Shown here: positions 18,345 to 27,568 of the stretch, piece after piece
Position numbering within the stretch: position 1 is the stretch's first letter
Layout of the letters: every line of letters starts with the position of its first letter
DNA from: Paucibacter sp. KCTC 42545
GTDB lineage: Bacteria; Pseudomonadota; Gammaproteobacteria; Burkholderiales; Burkholderiaceae_C
Direction: 5' to 3'
Length of the DNA: 64,000 nt
NCBI RefSeq assembly: GCF_001477625.1
Contig: NZ_CP013692.1
Span: 2,976,001-3,040,000 of the forward strand
Notes under the pieces: generated by a model
The model's database searches: none
What the model was told of the DNA's origin: nothing
Seen by the model: only the letters and a program-made list of their open reading frames with translations
Program-made: the position numbers and the translations under genes

Positions 18345-20999
18345 ATGAAAGCAGCAGAAATCCGCCAGACCTTCTTGAAGTTCTTCGAGTCCAAGGGTCA
18401 CCAGATCGTCTCCTCCAGCCCGGTGGTGCCCGGCGACGACCCGACGCTGCTGTTCACCAATGCGGGCATGAACCAGTTCAAGGACGTGTTCCTGGGCTTT
18501 GACAAGCGCGCCTACAACCGCGCCACCACCAGCCAGAAGTGCATCCGCGCCGGCGGCAAGCACAACGACCTGGACAACGTCGGCTACACCGCACGTCACC
18601 ACACCTTCTTCGAAATGCTGGGCAACTTCTCGTTCGGCGACTATTTCAAGCACGACGCGATCTCCTTCGCCTGGGAATTGCTGACCGAGCATTTCCACCT
18701 GCCGGCCGAAAAGCTGTGGGTAACGGTCTATGCCGAGGATGACGAGGCTTACGAAATCTGGAACAAGGTTGTTGGCATCCCGGCCGAGCGCATCGTGCGC
18801 ATCGGCGACAACAAGGGCGGCCGCTACCAGAGCGACAACTTCTGGATGATGGGCGACACCGGCCCTTGCGGCCCTTGCACCGAGATCTTCTTCGACCACG
18901 GCCCCGAAGTGGCCGGCGGCCCCCCAGGCAGCCCGGACGAGAACGGTGACCGCTACATCGAGATCTGGAACAACGTCTTCATGCAGTTCAACCGCACCGA
19001 AGACGGTGTGATGCACAAGCTGCCCAAGCCTTCGGTCGACACCGGCATGGGCCTGGAGCGCCTGGCCGCCGTGCTGCAGCATGTGCACAGCAACTACGAG
19101 ATCGACACCTTTCAGGCTCTTATCAATGCAGCTCAAGCGGCAGTGGGACAAGCTTGCCCGACAGATGAGCAGCTGAAGTCCTTGTTGGCTGCAGGCAAAG
19201 ACAGCGCCTCGCTCAAGGTGATTGCCGACCACATCCGTGCCTGCTCCTTCACCATCGTCGACGGCATCATCCCCGGCAACGAAGGCCGCGGCTATGTGCT
19301 GCGCCGCATTGCCCGCCGCGCCATCCGCCACGGCTACAAGCTGGGCGCCCGCACCCCCTTCTTCCACAAGATCGTGGTCGAGTTGGTGAACCAGATGGGC
19401 GACGCCTACCCCGAGCTGCGCCAGGCGCAGACTCGCGTCACCGAAGTGCTCAAGCAAGAAGAAGAGCGCTTCTTCCAGACCATTGCCAATGGCATGGAAA
19501 TCCTGGAAGCCGCCCTGGCCAATGGCTCCAGCCAAGTTGACGGCGAAACGGCCTTCAAGCTGCATGACACCTACGGCTTTCCGGTCGACCTGACCGCCGA
19601 CGTCTGCCGCGAACGCGGCGTGACCGTGGACCAAGCCGGCTTCGACGCCGCCATGACCCGCCAGCGCGAACAAGCCCGCGCCGCCGGCAAGTTCAAGATG
19701 GCTCAGGGCCTGGCCTACACCGGCGCGCCCACCACCTTCCACGGCTACGAGCATCTGGTGTGCGAAACCTCCAAGGTCAGCGCCATCTACATCGACGGCC
19801 AGAGCGTGGCCCAAGCCAACGCGGGTGACGACGCCGTCATCGTGCTGGACCACACGCCCTTCTACGCCGAAAGCGGCGGCCAGGCCGGCGACAGCGGCGA
19901 GCTGCGCAATTTGACAAGCCGTTTCGCTGTCGAAGACACGCTGAAGATCCAGGCCGATGTGTTCGGCCACCACGGCCGCGTGCTGGAAGGCGCCGTCAAG
20001 ATCGGCGACCAGTTCAGCGCCAAGGTGGACGCCGAGACACGCGCCAAGACCATCCGCAACCACAGCGCCACCCACTTGATGCACAAGGCCTTGCGCGAAG
20101 TGCTGGGCGCCCATGTGCAGCAAAAGGGCTCGCAAGTCACGGCGGACCGCACCCGTTTCGACTTCGCCCACAACGCCCCCGTCACGGCGGAGCAGATCGC
20201 TCAAGTGGAAGCCATCGTGAACGCCGAGATCCTGGCCAACGCTGCGGCGCAAGCCCAGGTGATGAATCTGGAAGACGCGCAAAAAAGCGGCGCCATGATG
20301 CTGTTCGGCGAGAAGTACGGTGAGACCGTGCGCGTGCTGTCCATCGGCTCCTCCAAGGAACTCTGCGGCGGCACCCACGTCAAGGCCACCGGCGATATCG
20401 GTCTGTTCAAGATCGTGGCCGAAGCCGGCGTTGCCGCCGGCATCCGCCGCGTTGAAGCCGTCACCGGCGCTGGCGCCCTGGCCTATGTTCAGGGTCTGGA
20501 GAACACCGTGGCCGCCGTGGCCGGCACGCTCAAGGCCGCACCGGCCGAGCTGGAGCAGCGCGTCAACGCCGTGCTGGACCAGGTCAAGGCACTGGAAAAA
20601 GAACTGGCCAGCGCCAAGAGCCGCCTGGCCGCCGCGCAAAGCAATGACTTGATGACGCAAGCCGTCGAGGTCAAGGGTGCCAAGGTCTTGACCGCCACAC
20701 TGGACGGCGCCGACGCCAAGACCCTGCGCGAAACCATCGACAAGCTGCGCGACAAGATGCACTCGGCCATCATCGTGCTGGCCTCGGTCGATGGCGAGAA
20801 GGTCAACCTCTCGGCCGGCGTCACCGCCGACTACATCGCCCGCGGCCTCAAGGCCGGCGAGCTGGTCAGCTTTGTGGCCCAGCAATGCGGCGGCAAGGGC
20901 GGCGGCAAGCCCGATCTGGCCATGGCCGGTGGCACCCAGCCAGCAGCCTTGCCAGCGGCGCTGGCGGGCGTACAAGCCTGGGTGAGCGAGCGGCTCTAA
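18345..20999 (+). CDS. alaS: Alanyl-tRNA synthetase
   Basis: This enzyme charges tRNA-Ala with alanine. The 884-residue class II synthetase has an N-terminal catalytic core ([42 protein letters not shown]). The editing domain has the zinc-site motifs [11 protein letters not shown] and [13 protein letters not shown], and a C-terminal coiled coil and glycine-rich domain ([17 protein letters not shown]) follow. Length is normal. The start ATGAAAGCAGC gives the usual [12 protein letters not shown] hairpin with a T-run in the leader may regulate it. Confidence 0.98.
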   Translation: MKAAEIRQTFLKFFESKGHQIVSSSPVVPGDDPTLLFTNAGMNQFKDVFLGFDKRAYNRATTSQKCIRAGGKHNDLDNVGYTARHHTFFEMLGNFSFGDYFKHDAISFAWELLTEHFHLPAEKLWVTVYAEDDEAYEIWNKVVGIPAERIVRIGDNKGGRYQSDNFWMMGDTGPCGPCTEIFFDHGPEVAGGPPGSPDENGDRYIEIWNNVFMQFNRTEDGVMHKLPKPSVDTGMGLERLAAVLQHVHSNYEIDTFQALINAAQAAVGQACPTDEQLKSLLAAGKDSASLKVIADHIRACSFTIVDGIIPGNEGRGYVLRRIARRAIRHGYKLGARTPFFHKIVVELVNQMGDAYPELRQAQTRVTEVLKQEEERFFQTIANGMEILEAALANGSSQVDGETAFKLHDTYGFPVDLTADVCRERGVTVDQAGFDAAMTRQREQARAAGKFKMAQGLAYTGAPTTFHGYEHLVCETSKVSAIYIDGQSVAQANAGDDAVIVLDHTPFYAESGGQAGDSGELRNLTSRFAVEDTLKIQADVFGHHGRVLEGAVKIGDQFSAKVDAETRAKTIRNHSATHLMHKALREVLGAHVQQKGSQVTADRTRFDFAHNAPVTAEQIAQVEAIVNAEILANAAAQAQVMNLEDAQKSGAMMLFGEKYGETVRVLSIGSSKELCGGTHVKATGDIGLFKIVAEAGVAAGIRRVEAVTGAGALAYVQGLENTVAAVAGTLKAAPAELEQRVNAVLDQVKALEKELASAKSRLAAAQSNDLMTQAVEVKGAKVLTATLDGADAKTLRETIDKLRDKMHSAIIVLASVDGEKVNLSAGVTADYIARGLKAGELVSFVAQQCGGKGGGKPDLAMAGGTQPAALPAALAGVQAWVSERL

Positions 21000-21026
21000 C
21001 TTCTTTTCTTAACTGACAACCCCAAG

Positions 21027-21067
21027 ACAAGGGCTCTCGAAAAATCCTCGAGAGCCCTTGTCATTTT
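21027..21067 (+). terminator. Strong rho-independent terminator after alaS
   Basis: A 14-bp stem (ACAAGGGCTCTCGA paired with TCGAGAGCCCTTGT) encloses a short A-rich loop. It ends close to the ribosome-binding region of the next gene. Confidence 0.85.
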
Positions 21068-21082
21068 TCAAGGACGAACACC

Positions 21083-21793
21083 ATGACTGACTCGACCCAA
21101 CACGATATCGACCACGCCAATGCAGAGCGCCTGGCCGCCCTGCTTCAAATCCTGGTGGCGGCAACGCCCGAAGATGAGCAAGCCGTGCCCATCGACACGC
21201 TGGACGGCTATATGACCGCGCTGATCTGCGGCCCGGTGGTGCTGAGCCCCATCGCCGCCATGGACGCCTTGTTCGGCGAAGACTGGGCCGCGCCGCTGGA
21301 CGAGCAAGACGCCACCGAAGAATTCATGAGCGTGCTGATGACGCGCTGGAACGAAATCTCTGAGAGCCTGGACCCCGAGGCCCTGTCGGCCGACCCGGAA
21401 GCCATGCTGCTGACGCCGCTGATCACCGAGTTCGACGAAGCCACCAAGGCCGATCTGCTCAAGCAAGGCGTGCTGAGCGAAGACCAACTCAGCGAACTGC
21501 CGCCTCCCGGCCTGATGTGGGTGGAAGGCTTTATGCAAGCCGTGGAAGACAACGAGCAAGCCTGGTATGTGCACGACAGCGAAAGCGAAGCCGGCCAGAT
21601 GCTGGACGCCATGCTGATGTCGGTGGCCGCCGTGGCCATGCCGCCGGGTGAGCAGCGCGAGGCTTACATCGCCGAGCAGTACGAGCCCGAAGACGACATC
21701 GACCAAGACGTGCTGTTGGACGACGCCCTGTTCTCGGCCCAAGACCTGCGCCTGTTCTGGCTGCAGCCGCAAGACGGACAAGCGCTGTCCTGA
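21083..21793 (+). CDS. YecA/UPF0149 family protein
   Basis: This soluble, very acidic protein of 236 residues belongs to the YecA/YgfB (UPF0149) family. The family hallmark TLDGYMTALICGPVVLSP lies at about residues 40-57, followed by a later WVEGFMQAVE. Members of unknown function often carry a C-terminal SEC-C zinc domain, which is absent here; the tail is acidic instead (EPEDDIDQDVLLDDA). ATG 21083 sits immediately after the alaS terminator. It has no operon partner. Confidence 0.85.
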   Translation: MTDSTQHDIDHANAERLAALLQILVAATPEDEQAVPIDTLDGYMTALICGPVVLSPIAAMDALFGEDWAAPLDEQDATEEFMSVLMTRWNEISESLDPEALSADPEAMLLTPLITEFDEATKADLLKQGVLSEDQLSELPPPGLMWVEGFMQAVEDNEQAWYVHDSESEAGQMLDAMLMSVAAVAMPPGEQREAYIAEQYEPEDDIDQDVLLDDALFSAQDLRLFWLQPQDGQALS

Positions 21794-21914
21794 TGGCCTG
21801 ACCCGCTCAGTCCTTGCCAGCCGGAAGCACCGGCTCGGCAAGGTTGTGCTGGTTCTGCTTGCCTAGAACTCTTCAGCAGTTTTCAGCGGCCTGTTTAGGC
21901 CAGGCCGGCCAGCC

Positions 21915-22442
21915 TCAAAGCCGGCCCACGCAATTGGGCGCGCCGCAGCGGCAGCTGAGCCGCCCTTCGTGGTGGCTGACGCCGTAGTCGCAGCTCAGCT
22001 CCTCACCGGGCTCGATATCGCGCAGGGCATAAAACTCCACCCGGCCTTGGCTGATGCGCAGCTTGGCATTGGCGGCGCAGCTGTGGTTAATGTGGCGCAG
22101 CGCGTCTTTGGATTCGGTGGCATCGACGGCGCGGGTTTCCGACACCTCAACGATGTGAATGCGCTCCCGGCCCTTGGCCCGCTTGCGCGCCTCGCGCACC
22201 GAGATCGCCTCGCCGCGCAGCTCACCAATCTTGCGCCGCGCGGGAATCGCCTCGGCGGCGAAGACACCCAGGCCGTCAATGACGCTGGGGCCCACCCGCA
22301 AGGCGAATCGTTCAGCCGGCAAGACCTGACCCTTGGGCGCTTGCTGCACCTCAGCGGCGGGTGTAGTTGGAGCAGTGGCGGCGGGGATGGCAGTCAGGCG
22401 GGGCATGGCCCTGATTGTCGCAGCCACGCCGCACTCCGTCAT
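21915..22442 (-). CDS. SET domain protein-lysine methyltransferase-like protein
   Basis: This 175-residue protein has a SET fold. It begins with the N-flanking SVIDGLGVFAAEAIPARRKIGE and includes the cofactor/active-site knot RHINHSCAANAKL and IEPGEELSCDYG. It ends in the post-SET cysteine cluster CRCGAPNCVG. Bacterial SET proteins transfer methyl groups from S-adenosylmethionine to lysines; the substrate here is unknown. ATG 22442 has a GAGG ribosome-binding site at good spacing. The first 40 residues are Ala/Pro/Thr-rich and probably disordered. Confidence 0.87.
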   Translation of the reverse strand: MTECGVAATIRAMPRLTAIPAATAPTTPAAEVQQAPKGQVLPAERFALRVGPSVIDGLGVFAAEAIPARRKIGELRGEAISVREARKRAKGRERIHIVEVSETRAVDATESKDALRHINHSCAANAKLRISQGRVEFYALRDIEPGEELSCDYGVSHHEGRLSCRCGAPNCVGRL

Positions 22443-22495
22443 TCAAACCTCATGCTGGCTTGACCGAGGCCCCGCCTCCTGACCATACTGGGCCC

Positions 22496-22597
22496 ATGAC
22501 TGCCTGGATCCCCTCCCCCACGCTCGGCCTGTGCCAGCTACACATGCATGCGCACCTGCATCTGATGCAGGTCGGCCATGCCTGGGTGATCCGTTAG
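22496..22597 (+). CDS. Possible 33-residue His/Met-rich peptide (putative leader peptide)
   Basis: This short frame encodes MTAWIPSPTLGLCQLHMHA followed by HLHLMQVGHAWVIR, with five His and three internal or initiating Met residues. It ends 46 bases before a strong terminator hairpin that itself precedes an acetyltransferase gene, a layout like an attenuator leader. No clear ribosome-binding site is visible. It may simply be chance coding. Confidence 0.25.
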   Translation: MTAWIPSPTLGLCQLHMHAHLHLMQVGHAWVIR

Positions 22598-22642
22598 CAG
22601 CGAACGACGCTCACCGCCAAATTCCTCCACCAAATCCCCCTC

Positions 22643-22669
22643 AAGCCCGCTGCCCCAGCGGGCTTTTTT
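22643..22669 (+). terminator. Rho-independent terminator upstream of acetyltransferase
   Basis: AAGCCCGCT-GCCC-AGCGGGCTT followed by six T residues. It lies 49 bases before the start of the aaaT-like gene, with no plus-strand gene of normal size upstream. Confidence 0.85.
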
Positions 22670-22717
22670 GTTTCCAAAGGTCCACCCGCCACGACCCCAG
22701 CCATAGGAGAGACTCAC

Positions 22718-23245
22718 ATGGACATTCGCATCCGCCGCCGCCAACTGTCAGACGCCGCCGCCATCGCCCGCTTGGTGGCCGAGCCCGCCGTTTTTGGTGG
22801 CCTGCTGCAAATGCCCTACGCCAGCGAAGAGCAATGGCAGCATCGCCTGCAAGAAAGCGCCAAGGCGGGACACGCGCTGCCGGATGTGCATCTGGTGGCG
22901 GAGCATGGGGATGAGTTGCTGGGCTGCGTCGGTCTGCACCCGGTCACCGGGCAAACGCGGCGCCGCCATGTGGCAGAGATGGGCATCATGGTGGCCAGCC
23001 GCGCGCAGGGTCAGGGTGTGGGCGCGGCACTGATGGCTGCGCTGTTGGACTATGCCGACAACTGGGCCCAGGTGCTGCGCATCGAGCTCACCGTCTATGC
23101 CGACAACGCTCGCGCGATTCGCCTCTACCAGCGCTTTGGATTTGTAGAGGAAGGCCGCATGCCTGCCTATGCCTTGCGGGACGGTGCTTATGTGACGGCT
23201 TTGGCGATGGGCCGCCTGCATCCCTCGCCGCCCATGATTCGCTAA
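22718..23245 (+). CDS. aaaT: GNAT acetyltransferase, AaaT (YhhY)-like amino-acid N-acetyltransferase
   Basis: This GNAT-fold enzyme of 175 residues transfers acetyl from acetyl-CoA. It shows the YhhY/AaaT pattern along its length: QMPYASEEQWQHRL, the CoA-binding RAQGQGVGAALM, DNWAQVLRIELTVYADNARA and YQRFGFVEEGRMPAYALRDG. In E. coli this family acetylates amino acids and detoxifies aminoacyl nucleotides. A GGAGAG site lies before ATG 22718. It is preceded by a terminator hairpin and a possible His/Met-rich leader. Confidence 0.85.
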   Translation: MDIRIRRRQLSDAAAIARLVAEPAVFGGLLQMPYASEEQWQHRLQESAKAGHALPDVHLVAEHGDELLGCVGLHPVTGQTRRRHVAEMGIMVASRAQGQGVGAALMAALLDYADNWAQVLRIELTVYADNARAIRLYQRFGFVEEGRMPAYALRDGAYVTALAMGRLHPSPPMIR

Positions 23246-23353
23246 AAAAACGCTTGTGGCCGATGCCAGCCAGGTCGGCCGGGGCAATGAAAAGCCCCAT
23301 CGACCCACCCGTTCGCTGCGAGGCGGGTGACGTCATGGGGCCAGATCAAGCCA

Positions 23354-23614
23354 TCAAATGGGGCGGAAGGTGCTGCGCTGGGCTTCGGCGACACGCGCCT
23401 CCGTCTCATCGGCGCGCTGCGGCGCCTGCGCTTTCTTGACCGGCTTGACCGGTGCGTTGCTGATGCGCTTGCCGGTAATCACCAGGCGCACCAGCTTGAC
23501 CACCTCGCTGGCCTCAGCGGGGGCAGCGGGCACGAGCAGGCTTGAGGCCAGCAGCAATACGCCGGCCAACGGCATGCCATTTCGGTTTTTTGTCTTGCCT
23601 TGGCTGTTGAACAT
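23354..23614 (-). CDS. Small secreted hypothetical protein
   Basis: This protein of 86 residues starts at ATG 23614 after an AGGGAG ribosome-binding site. A signal peptide (MPLAGVLLLASSLLVPAAPAEA) is followed by a short basic mature part (VVKLVRLVITGKRIS, APVKPVKKAQAPQRA). The 'VVKLVRLVITGKRI' segment recurs in small exported proteins of related bacteria, as far as I recall. It converges with the aaaT-like gene. Function is unknown. Confidence 0.65.
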   Translation of the reverse strand: MFNSQGKTKNRNGMPLAGVLLLASSLLVPAAPAEASEVVKLVRLVITGKRISNAPVKPVKKAQAPQRADETEARVAEAQRSTFRPI

Positions 23615-23847
23615 CAAAAACTCCCTTGCCCTCTTGAGGCCGATCCTCAGGATCTCAGGCCGCCAGTATCCCGACTCATCCCGGCCGGCTCCATCGCAAA
23701 GCGACGAACTGCGTTAATGGCCGATAAGCGGCGCTGCGCGGGCATGAAGTTCGCGCGCGCCGGCGCGCCAAGTCGATTGGGCTCGGTCAACGCGCCTCGC
23801 TGCGGGGCAATAATCAGCGCCAATTCAACTTCCCCGCAGCCTTCACC

Positions 23848-24339
23848 ATGACATCCGTGCGCATCGATTACGCAGATTTCGCCAAACTCGCCCCCGGCGT
23901 GATGGAAGGCCTGGGCGCCATCGGCAAGGCCGTGGGCGGCTCGGGCCTGGGCAAGGACCTGATCGAACTCATCAAACTGCGCGCCTCGCAACTCAATGGC
24001 TGCGCTTTTTGCCTGCAGTACCACCTCAACTTGGCGCGCAGCCTGCATGTGCCGGCCGACAAGCTGGACCAGCTGGCCGCCTGGCATGAGGCGCCCGTCT
24101 TCAGTCCGCGCGAACGCCTGGCCCTGGCCTATGCCGAACAGCTGACCTTGTCCGCACAAGGCGCCATCAGCGATGAGTTGTTCGCCCAAGTGCTGGCCGA
24201 ATTCGGCCCCGCCGATCTGAGCGTTTTGACCGCCTCGGTGGCCCACATCAATGCCTGGAACCGCATCGGCAAGGCCTTGCGCTTTACTCCGCCCGCGCCG
24301 CGCCAAGAGCATCAACAGCCGCCCGCCGCCAAGCCATGA
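23848..24339 (+). CDS. Carboxymuconolactone decarboxylase / AhpD-like protein
   Basis: This 163-residue all-helical protein carries the AhpD-type redox motif CAFCLQYHLN (CxxC plus His) at about residues 52-61, and the family segment ERLALAYAEQLTL. Relatives act as alkylhydroperoxidases or thiol reductants. Its stop overlaps the start of the following acetyltransferase by four bases (ATGA), so the two are translationally coupled. Confidence 0.88.
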   Translation: MTSVRIDYADFAKLAPGVMEGLGAIGKAVGGSGLGKDLIELIKLRASQLNGCAFCLQYHLNLARSLHVPADKLDQLAAWHEAPVFSPRERLALAYAEQLTLSAQGAISDELFAQVLAEFGPADLSVLTASVAHINAWNRIGKALRFTPPAPRQEHQQPPAAKP

Positions 24340-24932
24340 CGGCCGCGCGCACGGTACTCACCGAGTTGCGCAGCGCGCGCCTGCTGCTGCGCGCCCCGGC
24401 GCCCCAGCTCACTGAAGCCGTGTGCGCCTTTCAGTTGCGCAACCTCGCCCATTTCGCGCCCTGGGATCCCAGCTACCCGCCCAGCTATTTCGAGCCCGAA
24501 ACCGTGGCGCAAGCCTTGAGCCAAAGCGCCCAAGCCTGGACCGACGACCAGGGCTATAACTACTGGCTGAGCCCACTGGAGGAGCCGGAAAAAATCATCG
24601 GCAAGGTGCAGCTCTCGCAGGTCTCGCGCGGGCCCTTCCAGAACGCGGCCTTGGGCTACAAGCTTGATGCTGCCGTGCAAGGCCAAGGCTTGATGCGCGA
24701 GGCCTTGCAATGCGTCATTGCGCAAGCTTTTGCGCCGGGCGGCATCCATTTGCATCGCCTGCAAGCCGCCGTGCGCCCGGAAAACCTGCGCAGCCTCGGC
24801 CTGCTGCAGCGCCTGGGCTTTGAAGACGCCGGCCTGCAGCGGCGCTACCTCTTCATCAACGGCGCCTGGCGCGACCATCAGGTCTTCGCGCTGATCAACC
24901 CAGCCTGGCCCGACTTGCAAGCGCCTTGCTAA
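24336..24932 (+). CDS. GNAT acetyltransferase, RimJ/RimL type
   Basis: This 198-residue GNAT protein resembles the ribosomal-protein N-terminal acetylases RimJ/RimL. It has RLLLRAPAPQ at the N-terminus, NAALGYKLDAAVQGQGLMRE around the CoA loop, LHRLQAAVRPENLRSLGLLQ and RLGFEDAGLQRRYLFINGAW. It overlaps the AhpD-like gene by four bases. The target (protein alpha-amine or a small molecule) cannot be told. Confidence 0.85.
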   Translation: MTAARTVLTELRSARLLLRAPAPQLTEAVCAFQLRNLAHFAPWDPSYPPSYFEPETVAQALSQSAQAWTDDQGYNYWLSPLEEPEKIIGKVQLSQVSRGPFQNAALGYKLDAAVQGQGLMREALQCVIAQAFAPGGIHLHRLQAAVRPENLRSLGLLQRLGFEDAGLQRRYLFINGAWRDHQVFALINPAWPDLQAPC

Positions 24933-25018
24933 AGCCGCGGCGCCGCCAAAAGCAGGCCGGCCAGCAGCAAACCCAGCAGCGTCAGCGCCAAACCGGCATA
25001 GGGTGCGAGTCGTCTCAT
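24929..25018 (-). CDS. Possible 29-residue single-pass membrane protein
   Basis: This minus-strand frame begins MRRLAPYAGLALTLLGLLLA and ends GLLLAAPRL: a positively charged start and one hydrophobic helix, with a TAG stop. Its stop overlaps the 3' end of the acetyltransferase gene. Small membrane proteins of this kind are often missed, but the ribosome-binding site is weak and coding is not certain. Confidence 0.35.
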   Translation of the reverse strand: MRRLAPYAGLALTLLGLLLAGLLLAAPRL

Positions 25019-25120
25019 GGGCAAAGCAAGCCTCAGGGTCTTCCATTCGTATGAGGACTTTACATTGATAAATTATTGTTTTACAGTAAATTTTTATCAA
25101 TGAACAATGAAGAACTCACC

Positions 25121-25702
25121 ATGAGCCGATCGGGCCAAGCCCTCCCCAGCGCCAGCTTTCGCGATGCCCAGGCCGCCAAGTCGATGAGCCGCCTGGCCCA
25201 AGGGGTCAAGCTGTTTTGCCTGCTGGGCGCTTTGGTGATTCTGTTGGGGCCGATCGCTTTTTGGACCAATCCGGAATGGGTGGAGTCCTCCGCCCGGCAG
25301 CAACTGCACCGGCCAGACGCGCTGCTGCAACTCGACAGCGGCGCCCGCTTGCTGGGCTGGCTGAGCAGCTGGCTCTTGGGCGGCGTGCGCCTGTTTGCGC
25401 TGTGGCAGGTTTGGGTGCTGTTCAGCTGTTTCCAACGCGGCGAAGTCTTTGCGACCGAGCCGGTGCTGCGCCTGCGGCGTTTTGCCTTCGCCCTGGTGGC
25501 GCACACCTTGGCCTCGCCGCTGGGGGACACCTTGTCCGTGCTGGCCCTGACCATAGGCAACCCGCCGGGCCAGCGTTTGCTCAACCTCGGCTTGGGCTTC
25601 GAGCATGGCTTCAGCCTGTTTTTCGGCCTGATCTTCTGGGCCATCGCCCGGGTGATGTTTGAAGCCACCCGCGTGGCGCAAGAAAACGCCGAGTTCGTCT
25701 GA
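25121..25702 (+). CDS. DUF2975 membrane protein
   Basis: This protein of about 193 residues has four predicted membrane helices (LFCLLGALVILLGPIAFW; LLGWLSSWLLGGVRLFALW; a weak one near LVAHTLASPLGDTLSVLAL; FSLFFGLIFWAIARVMF). The pattern, including FQRGEVFATEPVLRLRRF, fits DUF2975. ATG 25121 is preferred over 25100 because of a GAAGAA site. Its stop overlaps the ATG of an Xre-family regulator, the usual partner, so the pair is probably a membrane-linked regulatory module. Role unknown. Confidence 0.82.
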   Translation: MSRSGQALPSASFRDAQAAKSMSRLAQGVKLFCLLGALVILLGPIAFWTNPEWVESSARQQLHRPDALLQLDSGARLLGWLSSWLLGGVRLFALWQVWVLFSCFQRGEVFATEPVLRLRRFAFALVAHTLASPLGDTLSVLALTIGNPPGQRLLNLGLGFEHGFSLFFGLIFWAIARVMFEATRVAQENAEFV

Positions 25703-25956
25703 TGCCAGTGATCGTGACCCTGGATGTGATGCTGGCGCGGCGCAAGATGCGCTCACGCGAGTTGGCCGAGGCGGTAGGCATTACCGAGGCGAATTTGTCG
25801 CTGCTGAAGTCCGGCAAGGTGCGCGGCGTGCGCTTTGACACCCTGGCCGCGATCTGCCGGACGCTGGATTGCCAGCCCGGTGATTTGCTGAGTTATGTCG
25901 AGGGGCCCGAGCCAGCAAGTGACGGCCAAAGCGACGGCGAGCGCGATGCCAAATAA
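25702..25956 (+). CDS. Xre-family (YozG-like) transcriptional regulator
   Basis: This 84-residue single-domain helix-turn-helix protein starts with IVTLDVMLARRKMRSRELAE and continues VGITEANLSLLKSGK and FDTLAAICRTLDCQPGDLL, the compact Cro/C1 type that accompanies DUF2975 proteins. Start and stop overlap between the two genes (TGATG) indicate translational coupling. It likely autoregulates the pair. The tail after the domain is acidic and overlaps the next gene. Confidence 0.87.
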   Translation: MPVIVTLDVMLARRKMRSRELAEAVGITEANLSLLKSGKVRGVRFDTLAAICRTLDCQPGDLLSYVEGPEPASDGQSDGERDAK

Positions 25957-26623
25957 GGCAACGCCTTTGCGCCGCCCCCTGCTACTGGGCCTGCTGGCCC
26001 TGCTGCATCTGGGCCTGGGCTGGCTGATGGTTCAGCAGCTGCGGGCCAAACCCAGTGTGCAGTCCAGTCGCCAGGGTCAGCAAACCTTGCTGATCCCCAT
26101 CTGGTTGAACGCCGGCAAGGCCAAGTCCAAATCAAACCCGCGCAGCGAACTGCAGGCCAGCTCGGCGCCTAACAACAAGGTGGCCAAAGCCGAGCGGCAG
26201 CCTGCAAAGCCAAGCCAGCCGGACGATCGCGTCACGACGAGCATCACCCTGATCACACCCAGCGCGGCCCCTTCAATTGCCGCAGCCGCCTCGGCCCCTG
26301 CAACCACGCAAGCCCCGCTCAATTTGCAACTGCCCGGCACCGCGCAAGAGCGGGCGCGGGCGGCCCAAGACCCGAAGCGCCCCTCATTTGCCGCCACCCA
26401 AGACCCGCGCAGCAATAGCCAGCGCCCGGACCTCGGTGAACGCATGGCGGCCGCCCTGGGCAGCGACCCAAGCAGGGTCGAAACCATCACCGGCGACGGC
26501 AAGCGGCGGGTGCGCCAAGGCTCGCTTTGCATCGACATGGAACAGCCCCGTATCGCCCGATTGGACCCCTTCAATCAAGGCATCAACCCCACCCCGGCCC
26601 TGAACAAGCTTTGCGATAAATAG
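25946..26623 (+). CDS. Single-pass membrane protein of unknown function
   Basis: This protein of about 225 residues has a short basic N-terminus and one membrane helix (LLLGLLALLHLGLGWLMVQQL). A long Ala/Ser/Pro/Lys-rich linker follows, then a small C-terminal domain with two cysteines (GSLCIDMEQP ... NKLCDK). The layout resembles TonB-like or other periplasm-facing anchored proteins, but no TonB motif is seen. ATG 25946 overlaps the end of the Xre gene by 11 bases. Confidence 0.65.
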   Translation: MPNKATPLRRPLLLGLLALLHLGLGWLMVQQLRAKPSVQSSRQGQQTLLIPIWLNAGKAKSKSNPRSELQASSAPNNKVAKAERQPAKPSQPDDRVTTSITLITPSAAPSIAAAASAPATTQAPLNLQLPGTAQERARAAQDPKRPSFAATQDPRSNSQRPDLGERMAAALGSDPSRVETITGDGKRRVRQGSLCIDMEQPRIARLDPFNQGINPTPALNKLCDK

Positions 26624-26701
26624 ACGCTGAATTCATCTCCTTTCCCTCCCCCGCCCTGGTCCGCCCTCCGTTCAACCTTGCCAATGGCTCACTCGCACAC
26701 C

Positions 26702-27520
26702 ATGAAGATTTCTCAGCTTGAATCGTTCACTACTCCGGCCCTGCGCAAGCTGGTGCTCGCCCTCGGCGGCTTGGTCTTGCTGAGTGCACAAGCAAGTGCT
26801 CAGGACGCCACGCCAAGCACCGCCGCTTCGGCGCCGACGCAGCTGGACACCGTCACGGTTCAAATGCAAAAGGACCCCGCCGTGCTGCCCTACGCGATGC
26901 TGAACCGGGTGCTCACCCAGCTGCAAACCGTGGGTGAAGGGCTGGTGCGCCTGGACTTCAAACTGCTGCCCAAGGACGATAAAAGACCGCTGGTCAACCC
27001 CAAGCTGGCCTTGAGCAGCGAAGACCGCTACATCCCCATTCCCGTCGCGCCCGACGGCGCCTTCGTGCTGCCGCTGCTGCCGCAAGCACAGGCCAAGGAG
27101 GCCGAAGTCGCCAGCAACCAGCCCAAGGGCTCGATGCGCATTCAAGGGCTGTTGGAGATCAACGCCAAGCCCGAGGAGGTGGACATGAAGCTGGTGCGCC
27201 GCCTCATGCGCGTGGGTCATAGCTTGCGCACCGAGATGCTGCCCTTCTACCTGCGTTGGCTGATGCCGCAAATCGAGGGCCTGAAGATCTGCAGCCCGCA
27301 AGCCGGCTGGCAGCTGGAATGGCCGGAGGGCGGCCAAACTTTGGCGCTGCCGCTGGAGGCCCTGCCCCCCAGCAAGAATCCTGTGGTCAAAAAGGACGGC
27401 AAGAACGAACCCGATCCGCGCCCCTTCTGCACCGTGCTGAGCGGCCAGGAGCGCTGGCCCGACGCAGCCAAGTTGGTGGCGCCAACGAACAGCAAGTTGT
27501 CGGTGCAACTGAGCCGCTGA
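26702..27520 (+). CDS. Secreted hypothetical protein
   Basis: This protein of 272 residues has a signal peptide (LRKLVLALGGLVLLSAQASA). The mature part is mixed alpha/beta with a paired-cysteine C-terminal half (LKICSPQAGW ... RPFCTVLSGQERW). ATG 26702 is preferred over the two upstream methionines because it puts the basic MKISQ directly before the signal. I do not recognise the family. It follows the anchored protein at 25946 by 78 bases and may be co-transcribed. Confidence 0.65.
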   Translation: MKISQLESFTTPALRKLVLALGGLVLLSAQASAQDATPSTAASAPTQLDTVTVQMQKDPAVLPYAMLNRVLTQLQTVGEGLVRLDFKLLPKDDKRPLVNPKLALSSEDRYIPIPVAPDGAFVLPLLPQAQAKEAEVASNQPKGSMRIQGLLEINAKPEEVDMKLVRRLMRVGHSLRTEMLPFYLRWLMPQIEGLKICSPQAGWQLEWPEGGQTLALPLEALPPSKNPVVKKDGKNEPDPRPFCTVLSGQERWPDAAKLVAPTNSKLSVQLSR

Positions 27521-27568
27521 AGGCCAGAGCGGCGAGGCAGCCCGCCGCCTTCTGCTGGGCTTGCCGCC

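Noticed and set aside
18183..20975. 930-residue minus-strand frame
   Set aside because: It is antisense to alaS along its whole length and reads as His/Gly/Leu-rich sequence typical of reversed GC-rich coding DNA.
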